Assembly (NCBI GenBank): GCA_030152585.1
Contig: JASLJC010000078.1
Span: 1 to 26,385 of the forward strand
Origin: Savagea sp.
Lineage (GTDB): Bacteria; Bacillota; Bacilli; Bacillales_A; Planococcaceae
Direction: 5' to 3'
Length of the DNA stretch: 26,385 nucleotides
Part shown: positions 1 through 8,600 of the stretch, in pieces
Layout: every line of letters starts with the position of its first letter
How positions within the stretch are numbered: position 1 is the first letter of the stretch
The notes under the pieces: generated by a model
The model's database searches: none
Told to the model about the DNA's origin: nothing
What the model saw: only the letters and a program-made list of their open reading frames with translations
Translations under genes and position numbers: made by a program

Positions 1-1050
1 ACTTTAGGGGGTCTCTTTGACTTAGAAAACAAAGAGGCACGTATTCAAGAATTAGATGAAGTGATGATGGATCCTGATTTTTGGAATAAACCGGAAGAAG
101 CGCGTACGATTATTGCGGAGTCTAATTATTTAAAAGGTACAGTCGAAGCGTATCGTGCACTTGAAGCACAACATGAAGATTTAGAAGTAACGCACGAACT
201 ATTACGTGAAGAACCTGATGAAGAGATGATTGAAGAACTCGGTCAAAATATGAAAAACTTTGTCAAAGAAGTTGAGAAGTTTGAATTGCAAATGTTATTA
301 AGCGATGAACTCGATCAAAACGACGCATTACTCGAGATTCATTCAGGCGCTGGTGGAACAGAGTCACAAGATTGGGCGTCTATGTTACTTCGTATGTATA
401 CACGTTGGGCGGAACAACACGGCTATAAAGTTGAAACGCTCGATTATCAAGCAGGAGATGAAGCAGGCGTTAAGTCAGTTACTCTTTCAATTAAAGGAAC
501 GAATGCATTCGGTTATTTAAAAGCAGAAAAAGGCGTTCACCGCCTCGTTCGTATTTCGCCGTTTGATTCATCAGGGCGCCGTCATACGTCATTTTCATCT
601 GTCGATGTAACACCTGAGATTGAAGGGGACGTCGATATCGAAATTCGCTCAGAAGATGTGAAAATTGATACGTATCGTTCTAGCGGAGCAGGGGGACAAC
701 ACGTAAACACGACAGATTCAGCAGTTCGTATGACGCACATTCCGACAGGAGCAGTTGTTACGTGTCAAACAGAGCGTTCTCAAATTAAAAACCGTGAACG
801 CGCGATGAAAATGTTAAAAGCAAAATTGTATCAAATTCAAAAAGAAGAAGAACGTGCAAAATTAGATGAAATTCGGGGTGAACAAAAAGAAATCGGTTGG
901 GGCAGTCAAATTCGTTCATATGTCTTCCACCCGTATTCGATGGTCAAAGATCACCGTACGAATGAAGAGTCTGGAAATACAGATGCCGTAATGGATGGCG
1001 ACTTAGACCCATTCATCCATGCGTATTTACGAGCGCAGTTATCGGAATAA
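1..1050 (+). CDS. prfB: Peptide chain release factor 2 (RF2), 5' end missing, read through a programmed +1 frameshift
   Basis: RF2 releases finished proteins at UGA and UAA stop codons on the ribosome. The window opens just upstream of the RF2 recoding site. Bases 3-17 are read in one frame up to an in-frame TGA at 18-20, and the rest of the protein runs in the +1 frame from GAC at 19 to TAA at 1048-1050. The SPF tripeptide that recognises the stop codon is encoded at 556-564 and the catalytic GGQ, in the context GAGGQHVN, at 691-699. The roughly 340 residues after the shift match the family, so only about the first 20 codons lie outside the window. A naive call would start at GTG 61 or ATG 64, but the upstream residues (LFDLENKEARIQELDE) are normal RF2 sequence. 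The gene ends at a strong terminator, so ftsE is probably transcribed separately. Confidence 0.97.
   Translation, partial: TLGGLFDLENKEARIQELDEVMMDPDFWNKPEEARTIIAESNYLKGTVEAYRALEAQHEDLEVTHELLREEPDEEMIEELGQNMKNFVKEVEKFELQMLLSDELDQNDALLEIHSGAGGTESQDWASMLLRMYTRWAEQHGYKVETLDYQAGDEAGVKSVTLSIKGTNAFGYLKAEKGVHRLVRISPFDSSGRRHTSFSSVDVTPEIEGDVDIEIRSEDVKIDTYRSSGAGGQHVNTTDSAVRMTHIPTGAVVTCQTERSQIKNRERAMKMLKAKLYQIQKEEERAKLDEIRGEQKEIGWGSQIRSYVFHPYSMVKDHRTNEESGNTDAVMDGDLDPFIHAYLRAQLSE
6..21 (+). promoter_or_regulatory. RF2 programmed +1 ribosomal frameshift site
   Basis: The sequence AGGGGG-TCT-CTT-TGA-C has the same order and spacing as the well-known bacterial RF2 recoding site: an internal Shine-Dalgarno-like AGGGGG three bases before the slippery CTT, a TGA stop, then C. 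When RF2 is scarce the ribosome pauses at TGA and slips from CTT to TTT, continuing with GAC. RF2 thereby controls its own synthesis. Confidence 0.95.
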
Positions 1051-1055
1051 AGATT

Positions 1056-1093
1056 AAAAGTGCATTTATCGGATATCGGTAATGCACTTTTTT
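1056..1093 (+). terminator. Intrinsic terminator after prfB
   Basis: An 11-bp perfect stem (AAAAGTGCATT at 1056-1066 with AATGCACTTTT at 1081-1091) encloses a 14-base loop and ends in a run of T. It begins six bases after the prfB stop codon. Confidence 0.85.
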
Positions 1094-1141
1094 AATGAAA
1101 AGAAAATGAAATATATCTGTAACACGCGCTATCTCAACTCA

Positions 1142-1150
1142 TGTTATAAT
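1142..1150 (+). promoter_or_regulatory. Probable extended -10 promoter for ftsE
   Basis: TGT-TATAAT is an extended -10 element about 48 bases before the ftsE start. No good -35 box is visible, which extended -10 promoters tolerate. A TTGACA at 1155-1160 and a TATAAT at 1171-1176 also exist but are only 10 bases apart, too close to act as a pair. Confidence 0.5.
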
Positions 1151-1197
1151 GAAGTTGACAGAATGATACATATAATAAATTTTTAGGTGGTTATACT

Positions 1198-1884
1198 ATG
1201 ATTGTAATGAAAGATGTGTATAAAAAATATCCAAACGGAGTCGTAGCCGCCAACGGATTAAATGTTGATATCCGACCCGGAGAGTTCGTTTACGTTATCG
1301 GACCGAGTGGCGCAGGGAAGTCGACTTTTATTAAAATGATTTATCGTGAAGAAAAACCGACGAGCGGTATCGTAAAAGTAGATCAAGTGAATATCGCGAA
1401 ACTTAAAAATAAAGAAATTCCGTATTTGCGACGTGAAATAGGTGTCGTTTTCCAAGACTTTAAATTGTTACCGCGGTTAAACGTATATGAAAACGTAGCG
1501 TTTGCGCTTGAAGTAATTGAAGAACAACCACAAAAAATACGTAAAAAAGTAGCCGATGTTTTAGAACTCGTCGGTTTACGTCAAAAGTCACGTATGTTTC
1601 CGCATGAATTATCAGGAGGAGAACAGCAACGTGTAGCGATTGCTCGTTCAATCGTCAACATGCCTAAAATTGTCATCGCAGACGAACCGACAGGAAATTT
1701 AGACCCTGAAACATCTTGGGATATTATGAAGATTTTCCAAGAGATTAACGAGCGTGGAACGACGATCGTCATGGCGACACACAATCGGGAAGTCGTTAAC
1801 CGAATCCGTCACCGTGTATTAGAAATCGAAGATGGTATAATCGTTCGTGATGAATATGGAGGCGAATATAACGATGAAATTTAG
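1198..1884 (+). CDS. ftsE: Cell-division ABC transporter ATP-binding protein FtsE
   Basis: FtsE is the cytoplasmic ATPase of the FtsEX complex, which does not appear to transport a substrate but switches on peptidoglycan hydrolases outside the membrane. The 228-residue protein has the expected ABC parts in order: Walker A GPSGAGKST at 35-43, Q-loop Gln86, signature LSGGEQQR from 138, Walker B ending in Asp162-Glu163, and the H-loop histidine in MATHN. The start has an AGGTGG ribosome binding site at 1185-1190, seven bases away. Its 3' end overlaps the start of ftsX by 11 bases, implying translational coupling. Length and N-terminus (MIVMKDVYKKYPNG) fit FtsE rather than a generic ABC ATPase. 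Confidence 0.96.
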   Translation: MIVMKDVYKKYPNGVVAANGLNVDIRPGEFVYVIGPSGAGKSTFIKMIYREEKPTSGIVKVDQVNIAKLKNKEIPYLRREIGVVFQDFKLLPRLNVYENVAFALEVIEEQPQKIRKKVADVLELVGLRQKSRMFPHELSGGEQQRVAIARSIVNMPKIVIADEPTGNLDPETSWDIMKIFQEINERGTTIVMATHNREVVNRIRHRVLEIEDGIIVRDEYGGEYNDEI

Positions 1885-2758
1885 AACGCTGACACGTCAC
1901 GCGCGTGAAAGTTTTAAAAGTCTCGGTCGGAACGGATGGATGACGTTTGCATCAATTAGTGCTGTTACGCTTACGTTATTACTCGTCGGAGTCTTTTTTA
2001 TCATTATGTTAAATTTAAACAATTTAGCAACGAATATTGAAAAAGATGTTGAAATTAAAGTGACGATTGATCCGGCTGCTAATGAAGAACAAGTCGAAAC
2101 GATGGAAAAAGAAGTGAAAAAAATCGACGGTATCGATTCCGTCACGTATTCGTCTAAAGAAGAAGAACTCGATAAACTCGTCTTATTTTTAGGAGACGAA
2201 TTTAATGTCTATAAAACGAGCAACCCGCTCGGTGACGTTTTATACGTCAAAGCACAAGACCCGCATGACACGGCTAAAATCGCAAAAAAAATCGATAAGC
2301 TCGATTATACGTATGAAGTATTTTACGGTAAAGGGAAAGTTGAAAAGTTATTTAACGTCCTCAAAAAGAGCCGAAACGTTGGTGCGATTTTAATTATCGG
2401 GTTATTGTTTATTGCGATGTTTTTAATTTCGAATACAATTCGTTTAACGATTAATGCACGTGGAACGGAGATTGAAATTATGAAACTCGTCGGTGCGACG
2501 AATAGTTTTGTACGTATTCCTTTCGTATTAGAAGGAATTTGGATTGGATTACTCGGTGCATTGTTACCGATGATCGCCGTTTCAGTCGGTTATGCGAAGC
2601 TGTATGCTGCATGGGCACCGAAGTTACAAGACGAAGTGTTCCAAATGTTACAAGTGAGTCCATTCATTTGGCAATTGAACGGTTTATTACTCATTATCGG
2701 GATTTTCATCGGAATGTGGGGAAGCTACATGTCGGTACGCCGGTTTTTAAAAGTGTAA
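1874..2758 (+). CDS. ftsX: Cell-division protein FtsX
   Basis: FtsX is the membrane partner of FtsE and passes the ATPase signal to an extracellular wall hydrolase. The 294 residues show the FtsX topology: TM1 at about 22-46, an extracellular domain at about 50-165, then three further membrane helices at about 168-190, 213-240 and 267-286. I chose ATG 1874 because it gives the standard N-terminus (MKFRTLTRHARESFKSLGRN) and follows GGAGG at 1858-1862. An upstream in-frame GTG at 1847 would add nine residues that look like ftsE sequence read in another frame. The start lies inside the end of ftsE. The next gene encodes a secreted coiled-coil hydrolase that is a plausible direct target. Confidence 0.96.
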   Translation: MKFRTLTRHARESFKSLGRNGWMTFASISAVTLTLLLVGVFFIIMLNLNNLATNIEKDVEIKVTIDPAANEEQVETMEKEVKKIDGIDSVTYSSKEEELDKLVLFLGDEFNVYKTSNPLGDVLYVKAQDPHDTAKIAKKIDKLDYTYEVFYGKGKVEKLFNVLKKSRNVGAILIIGLLFIAMFLISNTIRLTINARGTEIEIMKLVGATNSFVRIPFVLEGIWIGLLGALLPMIAVSVGYAKLYAAWAPKLQDEVFQMLQVSPFIWQLNGLLLIIGIFIGMWGSYMSVRRFLKV

Positions 2759-2795
2759 ATCAACAGTAGTGGAAAATGGAAGGGAGATCTTTGTA

Positions 2796-4118
2796 GTGAA
2801 ACAGAGTAAATGGTTAGCGGCAACGTTAGCAGCGACGATGTTATCGTCGACAATTGTAGGAACGGCAGTCGTTTCTGCAAAGTCGGTTGAAGAGTTGAAA
2901 AAAGAAAAACAATCGATCGACGCTAAGAAAGACAATTTAAATAGTGGGATTCAAGAAAAAAAGCGAGCAATCGATTCAAATCAAACGATGATTGATGACA
3001 TGTTAAGTCAAATTTCAGCGTTAAATAAAAAGATTGAAAAAACAAATGAAGAATTAAATGAAGTGAAACAAAATATTCAACAAACTGAAAAAGAAATTAC
3101 ATCTTTGCGTCAGTCGATTGAAGAATTAGAACAAAAAATTAAAGAACGAGATGAAGTATTACGCGAACGAATGCGTACGTTACAAGTAAAAGGAAACGCT
3201 GTAAACTATATTGACGTGTTACTCGGAGCTAACAGTTTCTCTGATTTCGTCGATCGTTTCTCAGCTGTTACGACGTTAATGAACGCAGATCGAACGATTA
3301 TGAAACAACAAAAAGAAGATGTCGATCAATTAGAAGAAGAGAAAAAAACAGTTGAACAAAAATTGTCGAAGCTTGAAAATCAACGACAAGAATTACAGTC
3401 TGTGCAACAACGTTTGAATCAGCAAAAAGAAGAAAAACGTACACTTATTACAGATTTAGAGAAAAAGCAAGAACAGTTGTCGATTGAGAAAAAAGGGTTA
3501 GAAGAAGAATTCGGTCAAGCGTATGAGTTAAGTAAAGAATTAGAAGGACAAATTATTGCAGAACAACGTCGAGTAGCAGAAGAAGCAAGACGTCAAGAAG
3601 CGGCACGTCAAGCTGCAGCAGCGGCTGCCGCTGCAAAAGCGAATCAGTCGTCATCGGGAGGCGGAGGAGCGACATCAACAGCCCCTGCTCCAACTGTAAC
3701 GAGTGGTACGTGGATGAAGCCGGCAAATGGTCGTTTCACATCAGGCTTCGGTTGGCGTATTCATCCGATTCATAAAACGAAACGTCAACACCGAGGGATT
3801 GATATTGCAAATTCAATTGGAACACCAGTTGTCGCTGCAGCAGACGGCGTTGTATCGTCAGCACGTGGCATGGGTGGACTCGGAAATGCAATTATGATCA
3901 CACATTCAATTGACGGTAAAATTTTCACATCTGTTTACGGACACTTGTCGAGTATCGGTGTAAGTGCCGGACAAACAGTGAAAAAAGGACAACGTATCGG
4001 AGCAATGGGGAATACCGGAAATTCTACGGGACCTCATTTACATTTTGAAGTTCACGTCGGTACATTTACAGCAAGTGGACCGAGCGCTGTCAATCCGTTA
4101 CATTACGTTTCATTTTAA
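2796..4118 (+). CDS. Secreted coiled-coil M23 (LytM-type) peptidoglycan endopeptidase, EnvC-like architecture
   Basis: Predicted wall hydrolase of 440 residues. It has a signal peptide at about 1-28 (Lys-rich start, hydrophobic core, VVSA cleavage region), a long coiled coil rich in Glu, Lys and Gln at about 30-270, an Ala/Ser/Gly linker, and a C-terminal M23 domain. The zinc ligands are all present (His332 and Asp336 in HRGID; His416 in HLHFE, with the catalytic His414), so the domain is probably enzymatically active, unlike E. coli EnvC, which is a degenerate activator. The start is GTG 2796, eight bases after AAGGGAG; an earlier in-frame GTG at 2769 lacks a suitable site and would put charged residues before the signal peptide. 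It follows ftsX by 37 bases with no terminator, so the three genes are likely an operon and FtsEX is the likely activator of this enzyme (inference). Confidence 0.92.
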   Translation: MKQSKWLAATLAATMLSSTIVGTAVVSAKSVEELKKEKQSIDAKKDNLNSGIQEKKRAIDSNQTMIDDMLSQISALNKKIEKTNEELNEVKQNIQQTEKEITSLRQSIEELEQKIKERDEVLRERMRTLQVKGNAVNYIDVLLGANSFSDFVDRFSAVTTLMNADRTIMKQQKEDVDQLEEEKKTVEQKLSKLENQRQELQSVQQRLNQQKEEKRTLITDLEKKQEQLSIEKKGLEEEFGQAYELSKELEGQIIAEQRRVAEEARRQEAARQAAAAAAAAKANQSSSGGGGATSTAPAPTVTSGTWMKPANGRFTSGFGWRIHPIHKTKRQHRGIDIANSIGTPVVAAADGVVSSARGMGGLGNAIMITHSIDGKIFTSVYGHLSSIGVSAGQTVKKGQRIGAMGNTGNSTGPHLHFEVHVGTFTASGPSAVNPLHYVSF

Positions 4119-4125
4119 TAATAAA

Positions 4126-4174
4126 ATCAAAACAGCTATTTCTTCATAATACGTGAGGAAATAGCTGTTTTTTT
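4126..4174 (+). terminator. Intrinsic terminator after the M23 peptidase gene
   Basis: A 14-bp perfect stem (AAAACAGCTATTTC at 4129-4142 with GAAATAGCTGTTTT at 4158-4171), extendable inward by four pairs including one G-T, is followed by a seven-T tract. It closes the ftsEX-M23 operon. The remaining gap to minJ also holds a loose inverted repeat (4177-4188 with 4254-4263) of unknown meaning. Confidence 0.9.
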
Positions 4175-4314
4175 AGCTCGTTTTACACAATTTGTACGAT
4201 GGACTGTCATCTGATTTTGAAACATAAGTGTCGTTCTAGTAGAAAAGTTTATCGTGTAACGAGAAAAAAACGAACGAACATTCGGAAAAGGTGTTCATCA
4301 TTTAAGATAAGTTT

Positions 4315-4323
4315 TGTTATACT
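4315..4323 (+). promoter_or_regulatory. Extended -10 promoter for minJ
   Basis: TGT-TATACT is an extended -10 element 43 bases before the minJ start codon. The -35 region (around TTCATC at 4294-4299) is weak. It lies downstream of a strong terminator, so minJ needs its own promoter. Confidence 0.55.
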
Positions 4324-4366
4324 ATATGTATAAAATATGAAAGCATTTTGAGGAAGGAGAGAAACG

Positions 4367-5506
4367 ATGGACATTGTGACGTATGGTATCGGTTATCCGA
4401 TTTTTTATATCGTCTTACTCTCTTTATTAATGACCGCAACATTTCGTATAAAACGAGAGCGTCGTCTTTTTCACGTTCGGATTGAGAAAGTAACGTCTGA
4501 ATGGCGACAAGCTTTTCTTTTTCCAATCGTGTACGGTGTAATTTTATCGATTGGATGGGGAATTGTCGGAATTGTCTTTTCGATGCAATGGTTGTACTTT
4601 ATCGGTACATTAATGATTGTTACGATTATCGTATCGTATCGCCGATTATTATCTCCTGCTTATTGGATTTTTATCGTACTTGGTGCACTTTTACTACTCA
4701 AACAAATCGGAGAATTTCCCTTTTTGACGATACCTTCGCCTTTATCTACTATGGCGATTTGGGGAAGTGGAATTGTAATGACTTCTTTACTCATTGTAGA
4801 AGGTCGATTAATTGAGCGACAGCGATACGTTTTGCCTTCTCCTTACGTACAGAAGACAGCTCGCGGTTTACAAGCTGCTCGTTTTCGACAAAACCAACTA
4901 TGGGTCGTCCCGTTATTTTTACTCGTTCCAGAAGGATGGCTCGGCTCTTTTGCCTCATTTTGGCCACTTGTCGCACCTGTTGGCATAGAGCAATTTCATT
5001 TTGTCCTTTTCCCGGTCGTCATCGGTCATGCAGCGCGTATTCAATCGTCTTATCCTGATGAATACGTCATGCGTTTAGGGAGACGTGTTCAAATACTTGG
5101 CTTCTTTAGTTTTGTCGTTTTCGTTGCGCTTTATTTTTATCCGAAAGCAGTCATCCCGACACTTATCGTCATCGGTATTGCTCGATTTTTGATTACCGTT
5201 TGGACCATTTTGGAAAATCGTCAACCTTCTTACTTCACAAAAGTGACAGAAGAAGGCGGATTGCGAATCGTTGGGATTTTACCGAATACGCCAGCCGTTG
5301 ATTTAGGTTTACGTACAGGTGAGACGATTTTTAAAGTGAATGGAGAAACCGTTCAAAATGAAAAGCAGTTTTATGAAGCGATACAAAAAAATGCAGCGCA
5401 TTGTAAACTAGAAGTATTTAATCGAAAAGGAGAAATTCGGCACGTGCAGCGTGTACTTTATGCAGGAGATCATTATCGCCTAGGTCTCCTTTTTATTAAA
5501 GAATGA
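4367..5506 (+). CDS. minJ: PDZ-domain membrane protein, MinJ-like division-site adaptor
   Basis: In Bacillus MinJ links the polar DivIVA scaffold to MinD and so helps keep FtsZ away from the poles. This 379-residue protein has several hydrophobic segments (around 7-24, 50-72, 76-90, 100-113, 128-146, then further segments around 180-275) and a C-terminal PDZ domain at about 295-365, with the carboxylate-loop-like GLRIVGILPNTPA and GETIFKVNGE. Length and layout match Bacillus MinJ (about 400 residues, PDZ at the C-terminus). Position supports the call: in Bacillus minJ lies just beyond ftsEX and ctpB. The ctpB protease gene usually found between them is absent here. The start has AAGGAGA six bases upstream. 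Confidence 0.85.
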   Translation: MDIVTYGIGYPIFYIVLLSLLMTATFRIKRERRLFHVRIEKVTSEWRQAFLFPIVYGVILSIGWGIVGIVFSMQWLYFIGTLMIVTIIVSYRRLLSPAYWIFIVLGALLLLKQIGEFPFLTIPSPLSTMAIWGSGIVMTSLLIVEGRLIERQRYVLPSPYVQKTARGLQAARFRQNQLWVVPLFLLVPEGWLGSFASFWPLVAPVGIEQFHFVLFPVVIGHAARIQSSYPDEYVMRLGRRVQILGFFSFVVFVALYFYPKAVIPTLIVIGIARFLITVWTILENRQPSYFTKVTEEGGLRIVGILPNTPAVDLGLRTGETIFKVNGETVQNEKQFYEAIQKNAAHCKLEVFNRKGEIRHVQRVLYAGDHYRLGLLFIKE

Positions 5507-5536
5507 GAGAGCGATCTTTTTGGTCGGTCTCTTTTT
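5507..5536 (+). terminator. Intrinsic terminator after minJ
   Basis: GAGAGCGATC at 5507-5516 pairs with GGTCGGTCTC at 5522-5531 (one internal mismatch, one G-T pair) around a five-T loop and is followed by TTTTT. The stem starts directly after the minJ TGA. Confidence 0.75.
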
Positions 5537-5615
5537 GTTTAATACTGGAAAAAACAGCAAGTTGTAAGACAGAACGTGATATATTGAAAAGAGTAATCGA
5601 GAGAGGGGTTTTATC

Positions 5616-8600
5616 ATGTCAGTACGTTTTATACTCGGAAGAGGAGGCGTCGGAAAGACGACGACGATTCAAAGAGAAATTGTAGAAAAAGTAAAAGCCG
5701 ATCCATTCGGTCCACCGATTTATGTAATCGTTCCTGATCAACTGTCTTATTCGATGGAAGAGACGTTAACGGTTCGTTCAGGTCTCGGAAGTCTCGTTCG
5801 TGTCCACGTGTTATCTTTTAAACGTCTCGCTTGGACGTTATTGCAAGAAGTTGGAGGAGCGACGAAACAACAAATCGACCCGTACGGTTATACGATGCTC
5901 ATTCGTCAAGTGTTACGCGAAGTGGAAGAAGATTTTACACTTTTCAAACGTGCCGTCGATAAACGAGGATTCGTTGATCAAATGGTTCAACTATTACAAG
6001 AGATGAGTCGATACCGTGTCGATAGTGAAAAGTTATATACATTTCATCAACATTTAATCGAAGAAGAAGCGCACCCGACGATTATTCAAAAAGTAGAAGA
6101 AATTGCGCACGTCGCTAAACGGCTAGAAGAGCGATTAGGTACGACATATATTGATAGTGAAGGTCCGTTGCATTTATTAAGTGAACGGATGGAACGATCG
6201 ACAACACTTCAAAATGCAACGGTCTATATTGATAGTTTTGAAAAAATGACCGCTAGTGAATTTGACATTGTAGAGCAACTATTTGCATATGCAAAAGAAG
6301 TCGTCATCGCTTTACCGCACGATGTACGAGATGATGCAAACGACCTTTTCTTCAGCGCGAATCGATTGTACGAGGCGCTTTTAGCAGCAGCTCATCGTCA
6401 ACACGCTATCGTAGAGACGCCTTTATATCTTGAGCGCCCTGTTCGATACGTTTCACCATCTCTTCGTCATTTAGAACAAACATTTGATCAATATCGTACG
6501 ACGCGTCATGATATAAAAGATGAAGGACTTCATATCATTCGAGCGGAAGACCGACGTGCCGAAATTGAAGCCGTTGCGCGTCATATTCGAACATTGGCAA
6601 AAGAAGGAGTTCGTTATCGTGAAATGGTCATCGTCTATCAACAAGATGATTATTACGATGAACTTTTAACACGTTATATGCAAGAATACGACATTCCTTT
6701 ATTTATTAGTCAGAGACGTTCTATGATGCACCATCCACTCATTGAATTTGTCCGTGCGGCATTAGATGTCATCGCTCGGAATTGGTCGTATACGTCGGTA
6801 TTCCGAGCAGTGAAAACTGATTTATTGTTCCCGCTTGAAGACGGAACGTTACAAACGTGGCGTGAAAAAGCAGACCGACTCGAAAACTTCGTCTTAGCAA
6901 AAGGAATCCGTGGAAGTGATTGGGTTAATATTGAAGAACGTGAACAACACCGTTGGACGTATCGAAAGTATCGTGGATTATCTGATATTCGTCCGACGCA
7001 AACAGACGAAGAATTAGCGTATGAAGCGATGTTACATGAAGTGAGAGAAGTTATTCGATTGCCGTTATTGCAACTGATGAATCGAATGAAAGAAGAAAAA
7101 ACAGGTCGAGGTAAGGCATTTGCTCTTTATGAATGTATAGAGACGTTACGGATTCAAGATAAATTAGCAAACTTACAAAAAAAGGACGAACGAGAAGGAA
7201 AACTTGAACGTGCAAAAGAACACGAACAAGCATGGAATGCATTCGTTCATTTACTTGATCAGTTCGTCGTCATGTTTGGTGAAGAACCGATGACGTTACA
7301 GCAAATGATTGACGTATTAGATGAGGGATTAGCAGCGCTTGAATTTAATCAAATTCCTCCAGCACTTGACCAAGTGACAGTGACGACATTTGCAGGTGGA
7401 AGCTTTTTAAATCCGCGTGTGGCCTTTTTAATCGGAATGAACGATGGAGTAATTCCAGCACGTTCTGAACAAGAAGGGTTATTAACAGATCGCGATCGTT
7501 CTTATTTTGAGCGAGCGGAAGTGATGATTGCTCCATCGACTGCTGATCAAATTATGGCCGATCATTATTACGCATATCGTGCATTCACTGCTCCGACGGA
7601 ACGATTGTACGTTTCATATGCATTGAGCGATGCAGAAGGTAAAGGAATGCAACCATCTTATTACGTGAGTCGGTTAGAAGAGCGCTTTGTAAACATTCCG
7701 AAAGAAAAAGCGACGCATACGATTGTCGGAATGCCGGATGAGGAAGCGATTGCGTATGTGACGACACCGTTTGCAACGTTGAAATATTTTATTGAACAAT
7801 TTAAAGCAGAAAGTGAGAACATTGCTTATCGAACGCCTTTATGGGAAGCAGTGAAACAATATTACCGCACGAATAAAGATTGGTCACATATTTACGAGGA
7901 GTTCGTCGAGCCTGTCACCCATCGCCATGAAACCGAACGTCTCGACCGATCGATTGTCAACGAAATATATGGGCAAACGTTAAAAGAAAGTGTTTCCCGA
8001 ATTGAAATGTTTCATAGTTGCCCGTTCCGCTATTATGCGACGTATGGTTTACAACTAGAAGAACGCTCAGTTTACGAATTAACTCCGCCTTCGATTGGAG
8101 ATTTGTTCCATGCGACATTTGAAGCGTTAGAATATCGTTTAAAACAGATGAATTTACGTTGGGAAGCATTAACAGATGAGCAAATTCGTCAATTGAGTGT
8201 AGAAGTAATCGATGAATTGTCGCCGTCTTTCGTTCATCGTATTTTATTATCGTCGGCCCGGTTCCGATATATTCAACGTCGACTCACTCAAATTATTATC
8301 GAAACCGCTCGTGCTGTGAAAAAGCAAGCAGCGCAATCGTCATTCCGTCCTGTTGGCGTCGAACTCGGATTTGGAGGAAAAGGAGATCCTTTGCCTCCTC
8401 TTCAATTACCATTAGTCCGACATCCTGATTATTCTATTGCATTACGTGGTCGAATTGATCGTGTTGACTTAGCAGAAGAAGGGGAAAAAGCATACGTACG
8501 TATCGTCGATTATAAATCATCTAAGCAGTCGCTTGATTTAACGTCCGTTTACTACGGTTTATCGTTACAAATGTTGACGTATTTAGATGTCGTTATCCGA

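Noticed and set aside
1155..1176. TTGACA and TATAAT near ftsE as a promoter pair
   Set aside because: The boxes are only 10 bases apart, far below the 16-18 needed.
5503..5685. 60-codon open frame beginning within the minJ stop and running into addB
   Set aside because: It covers the minJ terminator and the addB start, and has no ribosome binding site or similarity I recognise.
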